Assembly (NCBI GenBank): GCA_938083135.1
Contig: CALLKY010000003.1
Span: 1-48,617, forward strand
Reading direction: 5' to 3'
DNA from: an uncultured Alphaproteobacteria bacterium
GTDB lineage: Bacteria; Pseudomonadota; Alphaproteobacteria; Bin95
DNA: 48,617 bases
A program made the translations under genes and the position numbers. Shown in pieces: positions 25,848-32,660 of this stretch (position 1 is its first letter; each line of letters begins with the position of its first letter). The notes beneath the pieces are model-generated. The model searched no databases and was not told where the DNA came from. It saw nothing but the letters and a program-made list of their open reading frames with translations.

Positions 25848-26884
25848 CGGTTGGGCAACCGCACCGATGAGGCCTCTGTGAAGCCGAAGGTCGGGATATA
25901 AGCTGAATGCTTGCCAGCACCGCCTGCGACAAGAACCTGAATGTCCTCCGGCGACCGGGAGAGGTAATAGCGGCCGTTCCGAATTTCCTGTTCGCGCTCT
26001 TCGTAGTTCTTTTGGTTCTCGATGGATACGCGCTCCACGGGCACCGCTGAATCTTCGTACAGCTTCTCCTGCACGGCTTCGACCGACCAGCCATCACGGT
26101 GCACGGTCGCGGCGTGTTCCGGACCGAAAACCACGGTATAGGGGGCGGTGCCGTAGATCGTGTTGGCACCCGTCTGGGAGATGGATCCAGCGATGGTCGT
26201 CAGGATGCCTTCACCAGTGGTGCTGCCGTGATCATTGATATTATGTGGCGGCTCGGAGGGCAGGGCGGTGACGACGCTATCTGTCGCTGCAAAGCCCTTG
26301 CGCACATGATAGGGTTCCCACGGGCTTTCCTCTTCGTTCTCACCAAAGCAAAACGCATATTTTGCTGGTGAGCCTTGGGTCGAGCGATCCATTTCACCGG
26401 GCTTCGCGCCGCCAATATTCAGCAGCGTGAGTTGCAGCGCCCGCCCGATGGTCGCATTGGCAGGCCAGCCTTGGCCAAAGCAATTGCTGCCACAGTTGAC
26501 GCCAAGTTCCTTGCGGATCGGCCCGCTCAAGATGAGCATCGGCGCGCAAGGATGCGTCGTCGCCAGGGTTCCATGAAGATTATAGTCAGGGTTAAGAACG
26601 GCGCGTACTGCCGCTACAATTGTTGGAAAAAACTCTGGCTTACACCCAGCCATTACTGCATTGGCGGCGATGGATTCAAAGGTTGGCACAACCCGGCGTG
26701 GCGACATGGGCAAGAACGGCTCGTTGTCGCCATGTGCGGTTTCCATGAAGGCCGCGACTTTCGCTTCCGTTGGCATTACCAGCGGAAACCCATCACCCCA
26801 GCCCTGCGCCATGGCGTAATCGTTCCAAGCGTCCGGGTCGAGATTTTCCAGCTCAAGGACTTGGTCAGTCGTGATATCCGCCAT
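25844..26884 (-). CDS. Unknown cysteine-motif protein, selenoprotein-operon partner A
   Basis: A 346-residue protein of unrecognised function, paralogous to partner B at 24810-25847. Cysteines visible are C81 (MAGCKPE), C113, C131 and C135 (NCGSNCFG) and C179 (YAFCFGENEEE). C81, C135 and C179 align with the paralog's C83, C137 and C181, whereas C113 and C131 are private. This copy has a longer acidic insert after the FC motif. It starts 77 nt after the selenoprotein stop; the gap carries a 10-bp inverted repeat. A weak AAGAG ribosome site precedes the ATG. The two copies have probably diverged by duplication into different roles of one complex. Confidence 0.8.
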   Translation of the reverse strand: MADITTDQVLELENLDPDAWNDYAMAQGWGDGFPLVMPTEAKVAAFMETAHGDNEPFLPMSPRRVVPTFESIAANAVMAGCKPEFFPTIVAAVRAVLNPDYNLHGTLATTHPCAPMLILSGPIRKELGVNCGSNCFGQGWPANATIGRALQLTLLNIGGAKPGEMDRSTQGSPAKYAFCFGENEEESPWEPYHVRKGFAATDSVVTALPSEPPHNINDHGSTTGEGILTTIAGSISQTGANTIYGTAPYTVVFGPEHAATVHRDGWSVEAVQEKLYEDSAVPVERVSIENQKNYEEREQEIRNGRYYLSRSPEDIQVLVAGGAGKHSAYIPTFGFTEASSVRLPNR

Positions 26885-26904
26885 CGCTCTTTTCTCACAT
26901 AAGT

Positions 26905-26934
26905 GCGCCCGGCGGCTGCAAGAGCGCCGGGCGC
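26905..26934 (-). other. 10-bp inverted repeat between the selenoprotein gene and partner A
   Basis: Perfect arms GCGCCCGGCG and CGCCGGGCGC enclose a 10-nt loop. In the mRNA this would be a very stable hairpin 26 nt after the selenoprotein stop and 20 nt before the partner A start. The minus-strand sequence after it (ACTTATG) is not a U-run, so a partial terminator, an RNA-processing stop or a translation modulator is likelier than a full terminator. Confidence 0.6.
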
Positions 26935-26960
26935 GTTATTATCGCCGGTGTGACAGCACT

Positions 26961-27482
26961 TTAGGCGTCCACAGAGCGCTTGAGTTCACTGAATGCTGTC
27001 TTGATCCGTTCGGCAAGTTCAGCCTCGTTCAGTCCGCCTACGGGGTGTTTGACGATCAGCAATTTGGGGTCAGCATTCCGGGCCTTAGCCTGCGCACGGA
27101 CAAGCGGCAGGAAGGTTTCGGTGATGACGATATAGGTCTCTACGCCGCGATCCTCTAAGTCGATACTGTCATGGAAACTCCACGACGAGCACGACCCTCA
27201 ATCCGCTAAAGCGACGATGGCCCCTTTATAATTCGCTGCGACTTGGTCAATCAGTGCTGCCGGGGCCGGCTGCGCTGCACTATCCTTGAACAGGTAGTCG
27301 ATATTATCGGTGGACCGGAAGTCGCCCATCATCGAGCGCACGCCTTGCAAGAGTTCCTGCGCGTTGGGCTTTAAGTTTGAGATAATGGCGATCGGGTCTT
27401 TGGACCAATCTGTCGGGGTTAGATTGTCCCCGTGCTTTTCGGCCTCCTGGGCCAGCCCGAAGGACGGATTAACGATCCGCAT
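26961..27482 (-). CDS. UGSC-family selenoprotein with in-frame TGA read as selenocysteine
   Basis: Read with TGA (27198-27200) as selenocysteine, this gene encodes 173 residues with Sec95 in ALADUGSCSSWSFHD. The frame upstream (94 residues from ATG 27482, AAGGAG six nt before it) and downstream (78 residues to TAA 26961-26963) is open and protein-like on both sides. The second half alternates strand-helix-strand: GAIVALAD, then U-G-S-C and a helix, VETYIVIT, a helix, LLIVKHPVGG. The U-x-x-C pair is a redox motif like CxxC. The name UGSC follows a family known to contain Sec or Cys forms. A SECIS-like hairpin starts 11 nt after the TGA. The gene lies 61 nt after BVMO 2 and heads the partner A/B/TrxR-like genes. 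A stop-at-TGA annotation would give a truncated 94-residue protein lacking the active site. Function unknown; thiol-dependent reduction is the best inference. Confidence 0.88.
27168..27186 (-). promoter_or_regulatory. Bacterial SECIS-like hairpin for selenocysteine insertion
   Basis: On the minus strand the TGA is followed by 11 nt and then by a 7-bp stem (GUCGUGG / CCAUGAC, one G-U pair) closing a 5-nt loop AGUUU. Bacterial SECIS elements are short stem-loops inside the coding region with a small apical loop carrying a G near its start, roughly 16-37 nt from the UGA; here the loop begins 18 nt after it with G as its second base. It should bind SelB. The fold is drawn by eye, not computed. 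Confidence 0.75.
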
Positions 27483-27543
27483 CTGCATCTCCTTCTGTGT
27501 GTATCGGTCAACGCTACCACCCGCATCCGGGGGCGGCAAACGG

Positions 27544-29184
27544 CTAGTCTAAGTTCAACTCCTTATATCCGCTGGCAGCCACGGCTTCACATTTCTCGCG
27601 ATATTCCGGCGCCGTGCCGCTATAGCGGACGATGGTGCGGGTCTGCTTGCCTTCAACATTCAGGTTGATGCCTGTCATCCAGGAATCGATTTCGTTCGAA
27701 AGCAGGCCTTCCGCCTTCTCTGAGACAAAGCTGTGCCATTCCGCGACGGCTTCCGCTGGCGCCTCCGCTTGGCGAACGCCATTGTCGCAAGCGTGGCCAA
27801 TCAAGCGGCTGATCCAGTCCACATTGTATTCAATGCTGCGCGGATTATTGCCGAGCGCCGCGTGCGGTCCCATGATCATGAACATATTTGGGAAATCATC
27901 GACCATCACGCCAACGAACGTGCGCGGCCCACCAGCCCATTTCTCTTTCAGCCGTGCGCCGCCCTTGCCTTGAATGTCGATCTTGTCGAATGCGCCCGTG
28001 ACAGCATCAAAACCTGTCGCGTAGATGATGACGTCAAATTCGTAATCCTGGGCGGACGTGCGGATCCCAGTTTCAGTAATGCGTTCAACAGGTTCTTCCA
28101 ACATGCTGACAAGCTTGACGTTATCCTGGTTATAAACCTCGTAGTACTTGGTCTCCTGGGGCACGCGGCGCGTGCCGAAGCCGTGGTCTTTTGGGATCAG
28201 CATGTCTGCTGTTTTCGGGTCTTTAACACGCTCACGGATTTTGTCTGCGACGAAATCTGACATAAGGCGGTTGGCCTCACGATCCACGAGCATGTCGCGG
28301 AAATTGCCTTGCCAGATGCCGAAGCCCTGACCGGCATAAAGGCTTTCCCAGAAGGCGTTGCGTTCTTCTTCCGTCACCTCAAATGTGCCGCGCAAATCAA
28401 CGGTGTGTATGAAGCATGCGGCAGTCTCCAGGCAGCGCTGGAAAATCTCAGGGTAGCGGCTGCGAATGTCCTCCATCTCGTCCTTCGGTATGGGACGATT
28501 ATGGAGCGGCGTGCACCAGTTGGGGCGGCGCTGGAACACAGTTAGGTGCTTGGCCGTCTTGGAAATCTCCTGGATCGCCTGAACGCCGCTGGCGCCAGTG
28601 CCAACCACAGCAACGCGCTTGCCTGCGTAGTCTATGCCTTCTTTTGGCCAAAGCCCGGTATGGGTCCACGGGCCTTTAAAGTCTTCGATGCCTTCAAACT
28701 TTGGCATTGTCGGTGTGGAGAGCAGGCCGATTGCGCTGACGATGAAACGCGCGCGGTAGGTCGTGCCATCGGCCAAAGTGACCGCCCAGCAGCAGGCTTC
28801 TTCGTCATAGTGGGCAGCATCGACGCGGGCGGAAAATTGGATGTCTTTGCGGAGGTCAAACTTGTCGGCGACCAGATTGCAGTAGCGTTCGATCTCTGGC
28901 TGGCCAGAGAAAGACTCACTCCAATCCCATTCATCCAGCAGCTCTTTCGAGAAGGAATAGCCGTAGGAGTAGCTTTCGGAATCAAAGCGCGCGCCAGGAT
29001 ATCGGTTCCAATACCACGTGCCGCCAACGCCTGTTCCAGTCTCCAACACCCGCACGTTGAGGCCAAGTTCGCGTAATCGGTACAGCTGGTACATGCCCGA
29101 AATGCCAGCACCGATTACGATGGCGTCAAAGTCGAGTGCGTCAGCGTTGGGTGTGCTGTTTTCAGCCAAAGCGGTCTGGTTCAT
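27544..29184 (-). CDS. Flavin-containing monooxygenase, Baeyer-Villiger type (BVMO 2)
   Basis: A 546-residue type I Baeyer-Villiger monooxygenase. FAD site VIGAGISGMYQLYRL (about 22-36), GTWYWNRYPGARFDSESY block, exact BVMO fingerprint FKGPWTHTGLWP, and NADPH site VVGTGASGVQAIQEI. It should convert a ketone to an ester or lactone with NADPH and O2 in the cytoplasm. The start at 29184 (MNQTALAENS) is preferred; the frame opens at 29232 and an intermediate ATG exists at 29214, with no ribosome site clearly better. It is shorter at the N-terminus than BVMO 1 and belongs to the cyclohexanone/cyclopentadecanone-monooxygenase-like group. An alpha/beta hydrolase lies upstream on the same strand and the selenoprotein 61 nt downstream. 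Confidence 0.92.
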   Translation of the reverse strand: MNQTALAENSTPNADALDFDAIVIGAGISGMYQLYRLRELGLNVRVLETGTGVGGTWYWNRYPGARFDSESYSYGYSFSKELLDEWDWSESFSGQPEIERYCNLVADKFDLRKDIQFSARVDAAHYDEEACCWAVTLADGTTYRARFIVSAIGLLSTPTMPKFEGIEDFKGPWTHTGLWPKEGIDYAGKRVAVVGTGASGVQAIQEISKTAKHLTVFQRRPNWCTPLHNRPIPKDEMEDIRSRYPEIFQRCLETAACFIHTVDLRGTFEVTEEERNAFWESLYAGQGFGIWQGNFRDMLVDREANRLMSDFVADKIRERVKDPKTADMLIPKDHGFGTRRVPQETKYYEVYNQDNVKLVSMLEEPVERITETGIRTSAQDYEFDVIIYATGFDAVTGAFDKIDIQGKGGARLKEKWAGGPRTFVGVMVDDFPNMFMIMGPHAALGNNPRSIEYNVDWISRLIGHACDNGVRQAEAPAEAVAEWHSFVSEKAEGLLSNEIDSWMTGINLNVEGKQTRTIVRYSGTAPEYREKCEAVAASGYKELNLD

Positions 29185-29277
29185 GGTCCTACAATGCTCT
29201 CCACGGGGCCGCATTGATGCGTGCGGTGTCAATTGCGGCTACGATAACGCCCAATCCGTTCATCGCCAACGCTAGTT

Positions 29278-30093
29278 CTATTCTGTGAGGCGCGATTGTA
29301 GCGCGTTGGCACAGGCCGCCGCATCCGTCAGGAAAACCCGGTGCTTGGCTTGTGGAAAGTCCAGCTGAGTGCAGTTCGCTGCCCGCTTAGCCAAAATTGG
29401 GTGCTGGGTAGCATCTACGAACGGTGATCTGCCCGCGACGATGTTCAAAATCGGCATGGTCAGGCGATGTAAATCTGGCCCAAGATCAGCCGCGCGCAAA
29501 CTCAGCACGACCGCGGCAACGGCTTCCGGCATGGCGTCAACATGCAATGCACTTGCCCATGCGATAAGCGCCGGGTCGATTAGTGCTGGATCGAAGCTGC
29601 CTTCGGTCAACATATCGCCCCAGGCTTCAATGCCGCCGGGCTTCGCCAGCACCTCCGGCCATCCACCAATATTGTTGACCAGATCGCCGCGCCAGCCCGT
29701 TGATGCCACTGTGATAGACGCGATCCGTTCCGGGGCATGAATGCCGAGATACAAGCCTGCCGTGCCACCGAAGCTTTCACCGACAAAATGGCAGCGGTCG
29801 ATCTCCAACACGTTCAGCACGTCAAGCACATCGTCTGCATAATCGCTGACTTCAAGGCTTGGCTGAGACCACATCGCTTTGGAGGCTCCGTGGCCGCGCA
29901 TATCTATCGCGATCATTTGGCGATCAGGAGCAAGCCTGCTGATCCAAGGCAGCCACGCCAGCCCATTCAGGCCAAGACCGTGCTGGAACACGATAGGCGT
30001 TGCGGCAACTGCGCCCTCATGCTTGGTCCAGGGATCGCGCATATCGAATACGCGGTATCCTAGGCCCTTAGGACTGGTGTGGATGTGTTGCAT
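29278..30093 (-). CDS. Alpha/beta-fold hydrolase
   Basis: A 271-residue alpha/beta hydrolase. The oxyanion segment is HGLGLNG, the nucleophile elbow is GESFGG, and the C-terminal histidine is in AKHRVF, with an acidic residue in SPFVD as the likely third member. It resembles the esterase/lactonase/C-C hydrolase group that often follows a BVMO, where it would cleave the ester or lactone product. The ATG lies one nt after the GST stop (30095) and 93 nt precede BVMO 2 downstream, so the three are likely one transcript. Confidence 0.87.
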   Translation of the reverse strand: MQHIHTSPKGLGYRVFDMRDPWTKHEGAVAATPIVFQHGLGLNGLAWLPWISRLAPDRQMIAIDMRGHGASKAMWSQPSLEVSDYADDVLDVLNVLEIDRCHFVGESFGGTAGLYLGIHAPERIASITVASTGWRGDLVNNIGGWPEVLAKPGGIEAWGDMLTEGSFDPALIDPALIAWASALHVDAMPEAVAAVVLSLRAADLGPDLHRLTMPILNIVAGRSPFVDATQHPILAKRAANCTQLDFPQAKHRVFLTDAAACANALQSRLTE

Positions 30094-30094
30094 C

Positions 30095-30727
30095 TCAGGC
30101 TTTCAGCCGCTCTGCGGTCGCTGTATCTGCTTTTAGTGTGCGCGCAAATGATGGCAGGGCCGTCATGCGATCAAAGAAGGACTGCACGTTGGCGGGGAGG
30201 GTTTCCGTCACGTTTTTCTTATAGCCACGCATGACATAAGCCATGCTCAGGTCTGCGGCGCACATCTCGTCACCAAGCAGGTAGGGCTGGCGACTGAACA
30301 CAGCGTCCAGCGCTTCAACACAAGCTGTGCCGCGCCCCTGCATTTCGGCCACGACATCATCTAATTGCGGTTGGAAGGCGCGGCGGTGATTTGTGATTTC
30401 GCCAAGTGGGCGGGCGAATGTGGATTCTGCGAACCAGCACCATTGCAGGTAATGGGCATAGCGTGCGTCCGACTTGGCGGGCTGTAGGCGACCTTCGCCA
30501 TATTGGTCCAGCACGTACTGCATCATGGCGCAGGATTCATACATCGTCATGTCGCCATCAGTCATCACCGGGACTTTGCCCACGGGGTTCAACGCCCGCC
30601 ATTCTGGACTTGCGCGGTAATCAGCAGAGAAATCAACCGGATTGATTTCATAAGGAACGCCAAGCTCCTCACACACCCAGATGACACGAAAGCCGCGGGT
30701 TCCGGTGGAGTGATAGATATTCAACAT
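30095..30727 (-). CDS. Glutathione S-transferase family protein
   Basis: A 210-residue cytosolic GST-fold protein. The N-terminal thioredoxin-like domain opens MLNIYHSTGTRGFRVIWVCEELGVPYE with the cis-proline in NPVGKVPVM and the glutathione gamma-glutamyl contact YESCAM. The C-terminal helical domain includes GDEMCAADLSMAYVM. S7/T8 or R11 are candidate catalytic residues. I chose ATG 30727; the longer frame to 30922 adds 65 unrelated residues. It is the first gene of the minus-strand run with hydrolase, BVMO and selenoprotein, and could add or remove glutathione on an electrophilic intermediate. Confidence 0.88.
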   Translation of the reverse strand: MLNIYHSTGTRGFRVIWVCEELGVPYEINPVDFSADYRASPEWRALNPVGKVPVMTDGDMTMYESCAMMQYVLDQYGEGRLQPAKSDARYAHYLQWCWFAESTFARPLGEITNHRRAFQPQLDDVVAEMQGRGTACVEALDAVFSRQPYLLGDEMCAADLSMAYVMRGYKKNVTETLPANVQSFFDRMTALPSFARTLKADTATAERLKA

Positions 30728-30940
30728 GGTGGGGCAGTCCTGACTTTCGGTCGGTGAAAAGTGGGTTGATTTGAGGCTAGTCGTGAACATTCCTGCGTTC
30801 AATCCCATAGCGGATCGTGTGATCTGGAAATAGCGGTTTGGGCAGTTTCGTAAACGTGCGCTTAGGCTGAGTCGGTTTAGATAGAGAAATGAGTTTTGTT
30901 GAACTGAGAGCCCTATGTTCATGAGCGGCAGTGAGTTCCG

Positions 30941-32584
30941 ATGAATGATCCGGCGATAATCGTTGGACTATTCCTAATTTTCGGCATTGTCTTAATGCTG
31001 GGGATTGCTTTGGTGCGCGCAAACCAGCGAAATCGGCAATTAGTCAGCGGCATCAACCAAATCTCGGGCAACTTTTCACTCTGGGATGAGCAAGGACGGT
31101 TGGTTCTTTTCAATCAACGCTTCGCAGATGATTTGGGGAATGCAGTTGGCGCTGTTCCGCCGGGCTCTACCTTCGAGCATTACATTCGAACACGTGTTGA
31201 GAATGGGTTGGTCCCAGAATCGAGGGACGATGCGGAGGGCTGGATTGAGCAGCGCCTTGAGCACTATCGCAAACCGGCTGGCGCATTCGAAATTCGAATG
31301 GGCGAAGATTCCTGGAATCTCGTCAGCGAACGTCGAACCAACCAAGGCGGCGTTGTGATCTATGGTGTCGATATCAGCGCCCTAAAGGCCGCCCAGAAAA
31401 CTGCTTTTGAAAGCGAGCAGAAGTTTCGGGATTTTGCGTCGTCGGCAGCAGATTGGTTTTGGGAAACAGATGCAGACCACCGGTTCAGTTACGTATCTGA
31501 AAATATACAACGTCTAACGGGAATGCGCCCTGGCGATATTATCGGCAAGCGGCGCGATCAAACTGCAGAGACATCGGATGACCCAGCGCTATGGGCCGCC
31601 CATAATGATACTATCGGGCGTCGCGAACCATTTCGTGAGTTTACAATTCGCCGCCGAATTGCTGACGGGCCGTTTCTATGGACTGCGATTAGCGGCGTGC
31701 CCCATTTTGCACCCGATGGACAATTCGCAGGGTATCGCGGTGTCGGCCGAAACGTCACTGAACTGGTTACAGCCAGGCAAGCCCTTGAGGGCAGTGAAGC
31801 CAAGGCGCGCCAGCTTGCGCACAGCGCACAAGAAGCCCGGATTGCTGCGGAAGCTGCGGACAGTGCAAAGTCTGAATTCCTGGCAAGCATGTCCCACGAA
31901 TTCCGAACACCGTTGAACGCCATCCTTGGGTTCGGGCAATTGCTTACGTTAGAAGGTCAGAACACGTTGTCTGCAACACAGCGTGAATACTTGGCAATGA
32001 TCATGCAGAGCGGAGATCATTTGCTATCGCTCATAAACGAAATACTGGACCTTGCCTCTATCGAAGCCGGCCAGCTGCGCATGTCCATGACAGCCTTGGA
32101 CCCGCAAGACATTGCTCAAGATGTTGTGAAAACGATGCAGCCTGTTGCGGCTAAGGCGGACATCAAACTGAATTTTGACGCACGCGTATTGGAGCAGCGC
32201 ATCAAGGCGGACCCTAAGCGGCTCAAGCAAATCCTGCTGAACCTGGTCTCGAATGCTATCAAGTATAATAAGCCCAACGGGACCGTTGATGTAACGCTGT
32301 CGGAAGCTGATGGAATTATCCGGATATCCATTGAGGATACTGGGAATGGCATAGCTGAAGAGCTTCATTCGCAAATATTCGCCCCCTTCAATCGCCTCGG
32401 CGCAGAGCGATCCGGAATTGAAGGCGCGGGCATTGGCTTGGCATTGTGCAAGCGCTTGGTAACAATGATGGGCGGCGAGATTGGCGCAGATAGTGTGCTT
32501 GGCGCAGGTTCAACATTTTGGGTGACATTTCCGGCAGAACCAGCGCTAGAAAGTTCCTTAAGCCAGCCCCGCGTTGCTAGTTAA
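30941..32584 (+). CDS. PAS-domain sensor histidine kinase
   Basis: A 547-residue membrane-anchored sensor kinase. One N-terminal membrane helix (about 6-27) precedes a PAS_7-like domain (about 38-150: GNFSLWDEQGRLVLFNQRFADDLG...), then a second PAS (about 160-275: FRDFASSAADWFWETDADHRFSYVSENIQRLTG). A coiled coil rich in A/E/R follows, then HisKA with H319 in SMSHEFRTPLNAILG, and HATPase_c with NLVSNAIKYN (N438), DTGNG (466-470) and GAGIGL (495-500). No receiver domain and no response-regulator gene is beside it, so it is an orphan kinase. It is divergent from the GST gene over 213 nt. PAS sensing of a small molecule, redox state or oxygen is possible; the ligand is unknown. Confidence 0.92.
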   Translation: MNDPAIIVGLFLIFGIVLMLGIALVRANQRNRQLVSGINQISGNFSLWDEQGRLVLFNQRFADDLGNAVGAVPPGSTFEHYIRTRVENGLVPESRDDAEGWIEQRLEHYRKPAGAFEIRMGEDSWNLVSERRTNQGGVVIYGVDISALKAAQKTAFESEQKFRDFASSAADWFWETDADHRFSYVSENIQRLTGMRPGDIIGKRRDQTAETSDDPALWAAHNDTIGRREPFREFTIRRRIADGPFLWTAISGVPHFAPDGQFAGYRGVGRNVTELVTARQALEGSEAKARQLAHSAQEARIAAEAADSAKSEFLASMSHEFRTPLNAILGFGQLLTLEGQNTLSATQREYLAMIMQSGDHLLSLINEILDLASIEAGQLRMSMTALDPQDIAQDVVKTMQPVAAKADIKLNFDARVLEQRIKADPKRLKQILLNLVSNAIKYNKPNGTVDVTLSEADGIIRISIEDTGNGIAEELHSQIFAPFNRLGAERSGIEGAGIGLALCKRLVTMMGGEIGADSVLGAGSTFWVTFPAEPALESSLSQPRVAS

Positions 32585-32660
32585 GCGGCGTCGCGCTGGA
32601 CCCAGGATTTCAGAACAGTCCATACTCCCCGCATCAGAAGAAATATGTGGGGCAAATGCG

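Noticed and set aside
27198-27539. Reading the UGSC gene as a complete protein that stops at the TGA
   Set aside because: It would end immediately before the redox motif, while the same frame continues with a well-formed domain and a SECIS-like hairpin; the recoded reading explains more.
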